The notes under the pieces are model-generated. The model saw nothing but the letters and a program-made list of their open reading frames with translations. It was not told where the DNA came from and did no database searches. Of a DNA stretch of 64,000 bases, positions 53,061 to 62,061 are shown one piece after another (position 1 is the first letter of the stretch; each line of letters begins with the position of its first letter). Origin of the DNA: DATCLS01 sp036563805 (lineage in GTDB: Bacteria > Actinomycetota > Acidimicrobiia > Acidimicrobiales > VFJN01); contig DATCLS010000058.1 in NCBI GenBank assembly GCA_036563805.1, forward strand, positions 88,315 through 152,314. The letters are read 5' to 3'. Both the position numbers and the translations under genes were made by a program.

Positions 53061-55337
53061 CTAGCGGAGGGCGACCAGGGCGTCGAGGGCCACGACGCCC
53101 CGGCCCCGGGGCCGGGCCACGAGCGGGTTGACGTCGACCGACAGGATGCGGTCGTGCTGCTCGAGCGCCAGCCGCTGGAGCCGCATCATGGCCCGGACGA
53201 TGGCCCGCCGGTCGACCGGCGGCGCGCCCCGCGCGCCCCGCAGCAGGGGCGCGGCCCGCAGGCCGTCGAGCACCCGGCCGGCGTCGGCGGCCGTGAACGG
53301 CGGCACGGCCACGCCCACGTCGCCGAGCGCTTCGACCAGCACGCCGCCGAGCCCCACCAGCACCACCGGTCCGAAGACCTCGTCGGGGGCGACGCCCAGC
53401 ACCAGCTCGCAGCCGGGCGGCTCCTGGGGGCAGACGAGCACGCCGTCCAGCCCGCCGGGGGCGACCCCCTCGGCCCGCTCGACCACGGTCCGGTAGGCCC
53501 GGCGCACGGCGTCGGCGTCGCCGCCGGCCACGCCGGTCACGACCAGGCCGTGGTCGCTCTTGTGCGTGAACGGCCGCCCGCACGCCTTGACCACGACCGG
53601 GCCCTCCCCGGCGGCCCGCACAGCCTCGTCCTCGGAGTCGACGAGCCGGTCGCGGGTCACCGGGATCCCGTAGGCGGCCAGCAGCTCCTTGGCCTCGTGC
53701 TCGGACAGGAACCCGCCGGGCGGGGCGTCGGCGGCCAGGCGCGCCGCCACCCGGGCGGCGGGCGAGCGCCGGCGGGGGAGGGCGGCGAACGGCGACCGGT
53801 ACCGGGCCCGGAAGCCGTGCCAGTCGAACCACGCCCGCAGCGCCCCGATCGCGGCGCCGGCCGTCCGGAACACCGTGACCCGGGGCGAGGCCAGCAGCAC
53901 GTCGCGCAGCGCCGGCTCGGTGCCGGTAGGCGAGCCCCACAGGACGCACACGGGCACGTCGGTCCGCTCGGCCACGGCGACGACGTCGGCGGCCAGCCGG
54001 TCGCTGAGCGGCGGGAACGGCCCGGCCACCGCGACCAGCAGGGCGGCGGTGGCGGGGTCGTCCACCAGGGCGTCGAGGATCTTGGGACCCCGCTCGTCGC
54101 CCACGGGCGGCCCGCCGCAGTCGACCGGGTTGTCGACCCCGAGCCCGGGCGGGATCCATTGCCGCAGGCGGGCCCGGGTGGGGGAGGAGAGCCGGCGCAG
54201 CGGGACCCCGCCCGCGGCCAGCAGGTCCGACAGGTGGGCGCCGGTGCCGCCGGAGATCGAGTACACGACGACGCCCCCGCCGCGCCGGGGCGGGCGGTGG
54301 CGGGTCCGGGCCAGGAACGTGGCCGTGGCGCCCAGCTCGTCGAGCCCGTCGACGCGAGTGACGCCGAGCTGGCGGAACACCGCGTCGGTCACCCGGTCGG
54401 AACCGGCGAGCTTGCCGGTGTGGGTGCCGACGCCCCGGCGCCCCACCGCGGACCGCCCGACCTTGACCACGACCACCGGCAGCCCGGCCCGGGCGCAGCG
54501 GTCGGCGGCCAGCTGGAACGCCCGGCCGTCGCGGAAGCCCTCGATGTAGGCGGCGACGGCCCCCAGCCGGGAGCCCGACGAGCCGGGGGACCCGCCGGCT
54601 CCGTCGGGCTCACCCTCGGCGGCGCCCCCGGGCCCGGCCGGCTCGGCCGCCAGGTCGGCGAAGTAGGCCAGGAAGTCGGCGGCGTCGAGGTCGGCCTCGT
54701 TGCCGGTCGGAGCCCACGCCGCCACCGGCACGCCGTTCTCCTGGAGCTGGAACAGGGGCCGGCCCTGGTGGCCGCTCTGGGTGATGACGCCGAGCGCCGG
54801 TCCCTCCAGGTCGGTCCGGAACTCCTCGAAAGCGTTGAGGTTGGTGTTCGGGCCGAGCAGGCGTACGCCGCCGGCGTGGGCCGCCGCCACCAGCTCGGCC
54901 TGGGCCGCCCGGCCGGCCGGCCCGGTCTCGGCGAAGCCCGACGAGAACACGACCGCGAACCGGGCGCCCCGGGCGGCCGCCGCCCGCACGCCGGCCAGGG
55001 CGTCACCGATGAGCACGGCGACGACGTCGAGCTCGCCGGCCACGTCGTCGAGCGTCGCCGCGCACGGCACGCCGTCGACCGTCTCCCGGTTGGGGTTGAC
55101 GGGCACCACCTCGGCCCCGACCCGGCCGCCCCAGGCTCGGAGCATCCGCCAGTACAGAGTGGTGGGGCGGCCCTCGGTCTCGGAGGCGCCGAGCACGGCC
55201 ACCCGCTTGGGCCGGAAGAAGTGCTCGAGGCCGGCGGGCGGCAGCGCCAGCGGCCGGCCGCTCACGTCGACCGGCACGCGCCCGGCCGCCGGTCCGTCCC
55301 CGGTCACCGGGTCCCCGGTCACGAGGTCACCGCTCAT
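53061..55337 (-). CDS. ADP-forming acyl-CoA synthetase (acetate-CoA ligase family)
   Basis: NDP-forming CoA ligase of 758 aa. The CoA-binding Rossmann domain begins at FFRPKRVAVLGASETEG. GTHTGKLAGSDRV includes the His expected to be phosphorylated. A C-terminal ATP-grasp half has LLAAYGIPVTRDRLV, GPVVVKACGRPFTHKSDHGL and ILSVDVNPLVARPRGRGV. A Gly/Ala/Pro insert of about 35 residues lies near residue 220. It activates a carboxylate to a CoA thioester at the cost of ATP to ADP. ATG 55337 overlaps the IclR stop by 4 nt. Confidence 0.88.
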   Translation of the reverse strand: MSGDLVTGDPVTGDGPAAGRVPVDVSGRPLALPPAGLEHFFRPKRVAVLGASETEGRPTTLYWRMLRAWGGRVGAEVVPVNPNRETVDGVPCAATLDDVAGELDVVAVLIGDALAGVRAAAARGARFAVVFSSGFAETGPAGRAAQAELVAAAHAGGVRLLGPNTNLNAFEEFRTDLEGPALGVITQSGHQGRPLFQLQENGVPVAAWAPTGNEADLDAADFLAYFADLAAEPAGPGGAAEGEPDGAGGSPGSSGSRLGAVAAYIEGFRDGRAFQLAADRCARAGLPVVVVKVGRSAVGRRGVGTHTGKLAGSDRVTDAVFRQLGVTRVDGLDELGATATFLARTRHRPPRRGGGVVVYSISGGTGAHLSDLLAAGGVPLRRLSSPTRARLRQWIPPGLGVDNPVDCGGPPVGDERGPKILDALVDDPATAALLVAVAGPFPPLSDRLAADVVAVAERTDVPVCVLWGSPTGTEPALRDVLLASPRVTVFRTAGAAIGALRAWFDWHGFRARYRSPFAALPRRRSPAARVAARLAADAPPGGFLSEHEAKELLAAYGIPVTRDRLVDSEDEAVRAAGEGPVVVKACGRPFTHKSDHGLVVTGVAGGDADAVRRAYRTVVERAEGVAPGGLDGVLVCPQEPPGCELVLGVAPDEVFGPVVLVGLGGVLVEALGDVGVAVPPFTAADAGRVLDGLRAAPLLRGARGAPPVDRRAIVRAMMRLQRLALEQHDRILSVDVNPLVARPRGRGVVALDALVALR

Positions 55338-56212
55338 CGGGCGGCCAGAGCCTCGGAGGCGGCGGCGGTGGCGGCGAGCAGCCGGTCGGCGGCCGCCACC
55401 AGCTCGCGCCCGGTCACCTTCCACCCGAACCCGGGCACCAGGAAGGCGAGGGCGGTGGCGCCGCCGTGCCGGACCGGGGCGGCGATGTTGTTCACGTGGT
55501 AGGTCTCGTCCGGCTCGATCTCGTCGATGAAGTAACCGATGCGCCGCATGCGCTCACTCAGCTCCTCGGCTCGGCGGGGGAACACTTCGCTCTCGTAGGA
55601 CCGCCGCAGCTCGTCGATCGACGACCGCAGGGCGTCGTCGCTGGCCAGCCCCCGGGTGACGACGTAGCCCCGCCGGCGGGCCAGGCGCAGCGAGGCCCGC
55701 ATCGAGGCCACCTCGTCGGCGTCAAGGGGCGGCACCGCCCGGGCCAGCCAGTCGTCGAACGCCTTGGGCGCCGACCACGCCACCAACGAGGCGCCGAACG
55801 GCGGGGCCAGCGGCACCCGGGTCCCGACCCGGCTGACGCCGGCCAGCGGGTCGGGCGAGCCGGCGCTGTCGAGGACCACCATCTGGTCCTCGACTGCGGC
55901 GACCAGCACCGACTGGATGTCGATGTCGTCGGCCAGCGCGGCCAGCGCCGGCCGACAGCGGGCCACCTCGGGGAACCGCTGGTCGAGGGCGGCGGTGACC
56001 GAGGCCAGCGCCGCCCCCAGGCTGTAGGTCCGGCTCGTGGGGTGCTGCAGGACCCAGCCGGCCTCGACCAGCGTGTTCAACACCGAGAGGCACGTCGCCT
56101 TGGCGACGCCCACCGCCCGGGACAGCTCGGACAGGCCGAACCGGTCGAGCGGGTGGGCGATCAGGAAATCGAGGATCGCCACGACCCGGGCGGTGGGGTT
56201 GGATGGTCTCAC
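55334..56212 (-). CDS. IclR-family transcription regulator
   Basis: Regulator of 292 aa. The winged helix-turn-helix FGLSELSRAVGVAKATCLSV precedes an effector domain (VLVAAVEDQMVVLDSAGS; GASLVAWSAPKAFDDWLARA). IclR proteins sense aromatic or short carboxylic acids and control their catabolism. It lies within the transporter-ligase operon, so it probably controls the operon's own expression. GTG 56212 is used. Confidence 0.87.
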   Translation of the reverse strand: MRPSNPTARVVAILDFLIAHPLDRFGLSELSRAVGVAKATCLSVLNTLVEAGWVLQHPTSRTYSLGAALASVTAALDQRFPEVARCRPALAALADDIDIQSVLVAAVEDQMVVLDSAGSPDPLAGVSRVGTRVPLAPPFGASLVAWSAPKAFDDWLARAVPPLDADEVASMRASLRLARRRGYVVTRGLASDDALRSSIDELRRSYESEVFPRRAEELSERMRRIGYFIDEIEPDETYHVNNIAAPVRHGGATALAFLVPGFGWKVTGRELVAAADRLLAATAAASEALAAR

Positions 56213-56228
56213 GGGCAGGGGGTCTCGC

Positions 56229-57392
56229 TCACCCCGTGTGGCCCACGACGGCTTCGTAGAACGAGCGGTCCACCAGCTCGTCCTCGGGCAGCGGCTCGTC
56301 GATCCGCACCGCGTCGTTCTCGATGAACACCTCCTGGAACCGGTCGGTGCTGCCGGCGCGGATCTCCCAGTCCATGGTCAGCGACGGCGTCGACTCCAGC
56401 AGCGCCGGGTCGAGCTCGATCAGCTCGGCCAGGTACTGGACGAACTCGGGGTCGGACTTGTAGTCGCCGGCGAAGTACGTGTTGATCGTTCGGACGTACG
56501 CCCGCATGAACGCTTCGCCCACCTCGGGCCGGTCCCGCAGCAGGTTGGGGCCGTAGATGAGGCCGCCGAGCGGCTCGCCCGGGGGCTGGCCGGCGACCCA
56601 CACGGCGTCCGGGTCGTCCTCCAGCTGGGTCCACAGCGGGTCGAGCAGCCACACGGCGTCGACCTGGCCGTTCTCGAAGGCGGTGACGATGTCACCGGCC
56701 GGCAGCGTGCGGAAGTCGAGGTCGCTCAGGCTGAGGCCCACCTCGTCGAGCGCCTGCTCGACCGGGTACAGGGCCACACTGCCCCGGCCCACGATGCTGG
56801 CCAGCGTCCGGCCCTCCAGCTCGGACAGGTCGGGCTCCTCTCCCTGCTCGCCGTGCACCCACAGGCCGCTGCGCGACTCGGGCGGGGTCGAGTAGTTGCC
56901 GGCCACCCAGCGCAGGTCGAAGCCCGAGTCGACCCCGTTGACGAAGCCGGCCTCGGGGGCCGACCACACGGCGTCGACCTCGCCTTGGCCGAGGAGCTGG
57001 AGCGAGTCGGACGGCGGCACCTGCCGCAGCGTGACGTTCAAGTTCTCGGCCTCGAACTCGCCCCGGTCGATGGCCACCTGGATGGGGGCGACGAACTCGG
57101 CGGCCAGGGTGCCGGACGTGATGACCACGTCGGTCTCCTCGGGCAGCGGGTCGGGGGCCGGGGCACCAGGCTCGCAGCGGGCGGGCTCGCGGTCCGGCTC
57201 GAGGTCCTCGGGGTCGGTCCACGAACCCTCGCCGCAGCCCTCGACCTCGCCGCCGGCCTCGACGGCGGGGCCGGCGGCCTCCTCGTCGTCGTCGACGTCC
57301 TTCTTGCTGCAGGCGGTGGCCGCGGCCAGCAGCAGCACGGCGGCGGCCAGGGCGGCCGCCAGCGGCCGTCTCCGGTGGTCGGGTCGCGTCAT
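56229..57392 (-). CDS. NMT1/SsuA-type ABC substrate-binding lipoprotein
   Basis: Solute receptor of 387 aa for a NitT/TauT-family importer. PLAAALAAAVLLLAAATACSKK is a lipoprotein signal with lipobox AATAC. The mature part starts with an acidic linker; from about residue 88 VVITSGTLAAEFVAPIQVAI begins the fold, with QLLGQGEVDAVWSAPEAGFV typical of the family. GGAGACAC precedes ATG 57392. The ligand is unknown; sulfonates, aromatic acids and thiamine precursors are the range of the family. Confidence 0.85.
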   Translation of the reverse strand: MTRPDHRRRPLAAALAAAVLLLAAATACSKKDVDDDEEAAGPAVEAGGEVEGCGEGSWTDPEDLEPDREPARCEPGAPAPDPLPEETDVVITSGTLAAEFVAPIQVAIDRGEFEAENLNVTLRQVPPSDSLQLLGQGEVDAVWSAPEAGFVNGVDSGFDLRWVAGNYSTPPESRSGLWVHGEQGEEPDLSELEGRTLASIVGRGSVALYPVEQALDEVGLSLSDLDFRTLPAGDIVTAFENGQVDAVWLLDPLWTQLEDDPDAVWVAGQPPGEPLGGLIYGPNLLRDRPEVGEAFMRAYVRTINTYFAGDYKSDPEFVQYLAELIELDPALLESTPSLTMDWEIRAGSTDRFQEVFIENDAVRIDEPLPEDELVDRSFYEAVVGHTG

Positions 57393-57417
57393 CGGTGTGT
57401 CTCCTTGCGTGGGCGGG

Positions 57418-58248
57418 TCAGGTGCGGCCGGCGGCGCGGTCCTCGGGCGCCCAGGGCACGAGGCGGCGGCCGACCTGGCGGATCAGCTCGGCGAACAGCA
57501 CGCCGAAGAGGGCGACGACGACGATGCCGACGTACATCTCGGCGTTGAGGCCGAGGGCGTGGGCGTTGAAGATCAGGTAGCCGAGGCCGTCGGTGCCGAC
57601 GATGTACTCGGCGGCCACGATCACGAGCACCGCCACGCCGGCCGCCACCCGCAGGCCGACCAGCATCGCCGGCAGGGCGGCGGGCACGAGCACGTGGCGG
57701 AACATCTGGCGCCGGGTGGCACCGAAGGCCTGGCCGGTCTCGCGGTAGCCCTCGGCGACCGACATGACCGCGGTCATCGTCGAGATCCAGACGAAGAAGA
57801 AGACCGTGATGGCGACGAGCGCCACCTTCGGCCCCTCGCCCAGACCGAAGATCGTGAGCAGCACCGGCAGCAGCGCCAGCTTGGGCACGACGTAGAGGGC
57901 GTCGAGCGTCGGCTCCAGCGCCTTGCGCAGCAGGCGGTTGGCGCCCATCAGCAGGCCGAGGGCGATGCCGGACGCGCCGCCGATCACCCAGCCGAGGACG
58001 ACCCGGCGCATGGTCACGAACGTGTCCGACCACAGGTCGCCGTCGGCCACGAGGTCCCAGGCGGTGGAGAAGATCGTGCTGGGGGCCGGGTGCGTGCGGG
58101 GGTCGAGGTAGTGCCAACTGGAGGCGAGCTGCCACCACAGGAACAGCGCCACCGGCACGGCCACGGCCAGGCTCACCTCGACGATCGTGCGGCGGCGGGC
58201 CGTGCCCGCCGGGTCGCGCTCCTCGCGGCCGGGAACGTTCTCGATCAC
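57418..58248 (-). CDS. NitT/TauT-type ABC permease
   Basis: Membrane subunit of 276 aa with about six helices. The cytoplasmic coupling motif is EGYRETGQAFGATRRQMFRH, followed by VLVPAALPAMLVGLRVAAG, the usual EAA region of SsuC/TauC-type permeases. GTG 58248 overlaps the ATPase stop by 4 nt. Serves the importer with the lipoprotein encoded 25 nt downstream. Confidence 0.9.
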   Translation of the reverse strand: MIENVPGREERDPAGTARRRTIVEVSLAVAVPVALFLWWQLASSWHYLDPRTHPAPSTIFSTAWDLVADGDLWSDTFVTMRRVVLGWVIGGASGIALGLLMGANRLLRKALEPTLDALYVVPKLALLPVLLTIFGLGEGPKVALVAITVFFFVWISTMTAVMSVAEGYRETGQAFGATRRQMFRHVLVPAALPAMLVGLRVAAGVAVLVIVAAEYIVGTDGLGYLIFNAHALGLNAEMYVGIVVVALFGVLFAELIRQVGRRLVPWAPEDRAAGRT

Positions 58249-59135
58249 GGCGCCGCTCCCGTCGTCGTGTCGGTCGGCGTGTCGGTCGCCGCCGTGCCGG
58301 TCGCGGTGCCCGCGGCGCGGCCGGCTGCGGTCCCGGTCGTCGTCGGCATCTCGGACAGGTCGCGGGTGACCTCGCCCCGCAGCAGGTGCCACAGCTCGCG
58401 CTCGAGCGCGGCGAACTCGGGCGTCGTGCGGACCTCGGCCGTGCGGGGGCGGGGGAAGGGCACGACCCGCTCGGCGATGATCCGGCCCGGGCGGGCGCTC
58501 ATCACCACCACCCGGTCGCCGAGCAGGATGGCCTCCTCCAGGCTGTGGGTCACGAACACCACGGTCCGGTGGGCCGCCTGGCAGACGGCGAGCAGCTCCT
58601 CCTGCAGCACCGAGCGCAGCTGGGCGTCGAGCGCGGCGAACGGCTCGTCCATCAGCAGCAGCTCCGGCTCGACGGCCAGGGCCCGGGCGATGGCCACCCG
58701 CTGGCGCATGCCGCCCGACAGCGTGTCGGGCCAGGCGTCGGCGAACTCGGCCAGGCCCATGCGCGCGAGCCACTCGTCGGCCCGACGGCGGGCCTCGGCC
58801 TCGGGCACGCCCTGGACGTCGAGGCCGAACCGCACGTTGCCCCGCACGGTCTTCCACGGGTAGATGCCGTAGTCCTGGAAGATCATCGCCGCCGGGTGGG
58901 CTGCGTCGGTGGCGATGGCGACCCGCCCCTCCGACGGCCGCAGCAGGCTGGCCATCAGCCGCAGCAGCGTGGACTTGCCGCAGCCGGACGGGCCGACGAC
59001 GCACAGGAACTCGCCGTCGGCGACCTCGAGGTCGATCGGGCCGAGGGCGTCGATCCGGCGAGCTCCCCAGCCGAAGCGCCGGCGCACACCCTCGACGTGC
59101 ACCTTGACGCCCGGGGCGTCAGTTGTCGTCTGCAC
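58245..59135 (-). CDS. NitT/TauT-type ABC transporter ATP-binding protein
   Basis: Nucleotide-binding subunit of 296 aa. Walker A GPSGCGKSTLLRLMASLL, signature LSGGMRQRVAIARALAVEP, Walker B LLLMDEPFAALDAQ and VTHSLEEAILLGDR are complete. The C-terminal 35 residues are a Thr/Ala/Gly low-complexity tail. GTG 59135 follows GGAGGGGGCC and is preferred over an in-frame start at 59207. First gene of the five-gene operon. Confidence 0.92.
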   Translation of the reverse strand: MQTTTDAPGVKVHVEGVRRRFGWGARRIDALGPIDLEVADGEFLCVVGPSGCGKSTLLRLMASLLRPSEGRVAIATDAAHPAAMIFQDYGIYPWKTVRGNVRFGLDVQGVPEAEARRRADEWLARMGLAEFADAWPDTLSGGMRQRVAIARALAVEPELLLMDEPFAALDAQLRSVLQEELLAVCQAAHRTVVFVTHSLEEAILLGDRVVVMSARPGRIIAERVVPFPRPRTAEVRTTPEFAALERELWHLLRGEVTRDLSEMPTTTGTAAGRAAGTATGTAATDTPTDTTTGAAP

Positions 59136-59172
59136 TCGATGGCCCCCTCCGGCAGAGTGGGTTCGGCGTAGC

Positions 59173-59196
59173 GGTCGAATATGCGACCAATCGGTC
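59173..59196. promoter_or_regulatory. repeated GGTC/GACC operator upstream of the importer operon
   Basis: Two overlapping dyads: GGTCG-N6-CGACC (59173-59188) and GACC-AATC-GGTC (59185-59196). It lies 38 bp before the ATPase start. A plausible binding site for the operon's IclR regulator. Confidence 0.45.
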
Positions 59197-59320
59197 ATCA
59201 TTCGCACCGTAACACCAGGCGGGGCGCGGAGGGAAGCCTTTCCTGACGACCCGTCAGACCACGGGCCGCCGGGCCCCGGACGGGGGAGCGGCCCGCGCCC
59301 CCCGTCGGCGGACCCGCCAC

Positions 59321-59326
59321 TAGCCT
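59321..59326 (+). promoter_or_regulatory. -10 box before the 691-aa protein gene
   Basis: TAGCCT, giving a leader of about 63 nt with GGGGAGAG before ATG 59396. A GTG 7 nt after the box (59334) opens a different frame and is not used. Confidence 0.45.
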
Positions 59327-59395
59327 CACCGCCGTGGGCCCGGGGCGGGCGCCCACGACACGAGACGACGGGACGACGGGGAGAGCGATCGAGCG

Positions 59396-61471
59396 ATGTC
59401 CGGAACGAGCAGCGCCAACCCGGCCAAGCTCAGGGAGTACTCGACCACCGGCCTCGACATGGTCGACACGCTCCGGTCCAAGGCTGAGGCGGTCACCCGG
59501 GCGCTGGACGCGCTGGCCGGCAGCCGCTCGCGCCACGTCCCCGACCTCGGCGACGCCGGCTCCCGCTTCACCGACCTGGTCGGCGACTGGCACCACCTCG
59601 ACGACTTCGTCGGCGACGTCGCCCAGGGCTTCTCCGAGGCCGACAGCAGCGGTGGGGTCGTCACCGTGTCGGACGCCGACATCGCCCGCCTGGGCCGGGT
59701 CGGCTTCGCCGACCGCGACGAGGCCATCGAGGCGGCGCAGGAGGCCCAGCGCGAGCTCGAGGCCCTGCTGCGCCGGAACCCGTCCGAGCTGAGCGACGAG
59801 GAGCTCCAGCGCGTCTTCGACCTCATCGAGCGGGGCCAGTACGACCCGGCGTTCGCCGTGACCTTCAGCGAGGGGCTCGGCGTCGACGGCTACGTCGACG
59901 CCATGAACATGCTCCAATACCACTTCCAGGACGACCACGCCGAGATGCCGGAAGCGGGGCTCGCCATGGCCGCGGTGCTGGGCACCACGCTCAACACGGC
60001 GCTCGACACCGTCTACCAGGACGAGGAGGACTACGACGACCCCGAGCTCGCCGACCTGGCGGGCGAGGACCGCCTCGACTACGGCTTCATCGAGGAGCTG
60101 GCCAGCGGCTTCGACCCCAACGAGTACCCGCACCAAGGAGGTCCGGTCGACCCTCACGAGGTGTGGGTGCGCAACCTGGCGAACGGCGCCGACGCCGGCC
60201 GCAACCTCTCGGTGCTGCTGTCGTTCACCAACCCGCCGGACTGGGTGGCGGTCGACATCGCCAACGGGCGCCTGTCGACGTACCTGGACGCCTGGGCCCC
60301 CGACGTCCCGATCGGCAGCAACAACTTCTGGGGCGACCGGAGCGGCGTCGTCACCAACTACGCCACGATGCTGGGGCACAACTCCGACGCCTCGACCATC
60401 TGGCTGAACCAGCACGTCGACGGGCTCGAGCACAGCAACCTCGAGCTGGTGCTCGAGCGCCACGGCCGTTTCTTCCTCGACGGCGGTGAGGCGATGGCCC
60501 ACGTCGTCGAGAACGGGCTCACCAACGACAACGTGCACGAGTCCATCCCCGGGGCGCCGGGCTACGTCGAGGGCGGCCTCATGCGCGAGACGCTCATGGA
60601 GCGGGTGATCGACTACGTCGGCGAGCACGACGAGATCAACAACCCTCACCTCCGCGGGGCCTTCGCCGCCGGCGTCGACGCCAACATGAACGTGATCGAC
60701 GAGCGGATCAACACGCCGTTCCGCTACGACGAGGGCGAGCGCCCCGAGGGCGTGCTCGACCGCTACATGAACACCCACGACTTCCTGCGGGAGACGATGC
60801 GCGACGCCGATGCGGCCGTCGCCATCCACGAGTCGATCAGCGAGTACGGCATGGAAGAGGTGGGCGAGCTGCCGACCGACTCCGAGGAGCGCGAGGCGCG
60901 GCTGCGGCAGCTGGGCCGGATCCAGGGGCTGGTGACCGAGGCCCAGTACAACGCCGAGGTGGGCGCGGAGATCGACGAGCTGATGTCGCGCTCGGCGATC
61001 GGCCCCACGCCCGGTAGCGTGACGAACTACGCCATCAGCTGGATCCCCGTCGCCGGCAACATCAACGACCTGGCCGCCGGGATGGGGGTCGGCGCCGGCA
61101 ACTGGATCGACGAGGCCCTGGGCCCCGACTACGACGAGCTGTCGGAGGCCGAGCAGGCGATGCGCGTGCAGCGGGCGCGCGACCAGCTGCAGCGGGCCAA
61201 CTGGCTGGCGGCCAACCTCTACGAGTCGGACACGCCGGAAGGCGCCGCACTCCGCGAGAGCGCCCAGGGCCAGCCGTTCGTGAACCCGGACGGGTCCCTC
61301 AAGTCGTGGGACCAGATGACCGACGAGCAGCGCAACGCCTACCGCAGCTGGCTGTTCGACACGGTCGGCAACGACGACGACCAGGGCCCGATCTACACCG
61401 AGGACGGCGACATCAAGGCGGGCGCCCACGAGGTGCTCGAGGGCGACACCGACGTCCGCGACCGCAACTGA
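59396..61471 (+). CDS. 691-aa acidic protein, possible WXG100-like/DUF6571-type
   Basis: I do not recognise a characterised family. The N-terminal 85 residues are predicted helical and resemble WXG100-type ESX substrates (LREYSTTGLDMVDTLRSKAE, then VGDWHHLDDFVG with Trp near 63). Residues 100-520 are soluble and strongly acidic, with SFTNPPDWVAVDIANGRLS and NSDASTIWLNQHVDG. A hydrophobic segment near 544-570 (ISWIPVAGNINDLAAGMGVG) recalls membrane-interacting parts of DUF6571-like proteins. No signal peptide. An ESX/type VII export substrate is possible; no ESX apparatus or immunity gene is adjacent. Confidence 0.7.
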   Translation: MSGTSSANPAKLREYSTTGLDMVDTLRSKAEAVTRALDALAGSRSRHVPDLGDAGSRFTDLVGDWHHLDDFVGDVAQGFSEADSSGGVVTVSDADIARLGRVGFADRDEAIEAAQEAQRELEALLRRNPSELSDEELQRVFDLIERGQYDPAFAVTFSEGLGVDGYVDAMNMLQYHFQDDHAEMPEAGLAMAAVLGTTLNTALDTVYQDEEDYDDPELADLAGEDRLDYGFIEELASGFDPNEYPHQGGPVDPHEVWVRNLANGADAGRNLSVLLSFTNPPDWVAVDIANGRLSTYLDAWAPDVPIGSNNFWGDRSGVVTNYATMLGHNSDASTIWLNQHVDGLEHSNLELVLERHGRFFLDGGEAMAHVVENGLTNDNVHESIPGAPGYVEGGLMRETLMERVIDYVGEHDEINNPHLRGAFAAGVDANMNVIDERINTPFRYDEGERPEGVLDRYMNTHDFLRETMRDADAAVAIHESISEYGMEEVGELPTDSEEREARLRQLGRIQGLVTEAQYNAEVGAEIDELMSRSAIGPTPGSVTNYAISWIPVAGNINDLAAGMGVGAGNWIDEALGPDYDELSEAEQAMRVQRARDQLQRANWLAANLYESDTPEGAALRESAQGQPFVNPDGSLKSWDQMTDEQRNAYRSWLFDTVGNDDDQGPIYTEDGDIKAGAHEVLEGDTDVRDRN

Positions 61472-61568
61472 CGGCGACTGACCGCCTCCGGGGCCGCGCC
61501 CCGGCGGCCGGGTCGGGCGACGGGCGTCTGACCGATCCCCGACCGGAGCCGTCCGGGCACCAGTCGGG

Positions 61569-61574
61569 TACCGT
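61569..61574 (+). promoter_or_regulatory. -10 box before the thioesterase
   Basis: TACCGT lies 9 nt before ATG 61584. Confidence 0.4.
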
Positions 61575-61583
61575 CGCCGGGCC

Positions 61584-61988
61584 ATGGAGCGAGTCGACGG
61601 GAAGACCCTGGTGAGCCTCATGCCCTTCGCCCAAGCGATCGGCGTGGAGATCGAGTCGGCCAGCCCGGAGGAGGTCCGGGGCGGGTTCGACTGGGCGCCC
61701 GAGCGCACGACCACCGGCCGGGTCGTCCACGGCGGTGCGCTCATGGCCCTGGCCGACAGCCTGGGGGCCGCGTGCGCCTATCTCAACCTGCCGGACGGCG
61801 CCGTCACGTCGACCATCGAGTCGAAGACCAACTTCTTCCGGGGCCTCCGCTCGGGCCGGGCGCACGCCGTGGCCACGCCACTGCACGTGGGCCGCACGAC
61901 CATCGTCGTCCAGACCGACATCCGCGACGACGACGGCAAGCGGGTGGCGCTCGTGACCCAGACCCAGGCCGTCATCCCCAAGGAGTAG
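61584..61988 (+). CDS. hotdog-fold thioesterase (PaaI type)
   Basis: Acyl-CoA thioesterase of 134 aa. GRVVHGGALMALADSLGAAC is the PaaI signature with the catalytic Asp equivalent, and TIESKTNFFRGLRSG and TLTQTQAV-type C-terminal strands complete the fold. Hydrolyses aromatic or short acyl-CoA to release CoA. Alone in its transcription unit. Confidence 0.9.
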   Translation: MERVDGKTLVSLMPFAQAIGVEIESASPEEVRGGFDWAPERTTTGRVVHGGALMALADSLGAACAYLNLPDGAVTSTIESKTNFFRGLRSGRAHAVATPLHVGRTTIVVQTDIRDDDGKRVALVTQTQAVIPKE

Positions 61989-62061
61989 GAGCGCTCCCGG
62001 CCTGCCCGGGGGCGGCCGCCGTCCACCGGCTCGGGCGACCCGGGCGGCTCGGGCGGCCAGC

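Noticed and set aside
58218..58232. GAACGTTC-type palindrome resembling a half KstR site
   Set aside because: Within the permease coding sequence and does not fit AACnnGTT spacing.
59334..59792. GTG 7 nt after a -10 box, which would fit a leaderless gene
   Set aside because: Its frame gives a Arg/Pro/Ser-rich peptide; the frame from 59396 has natural composition and a ribosome site.
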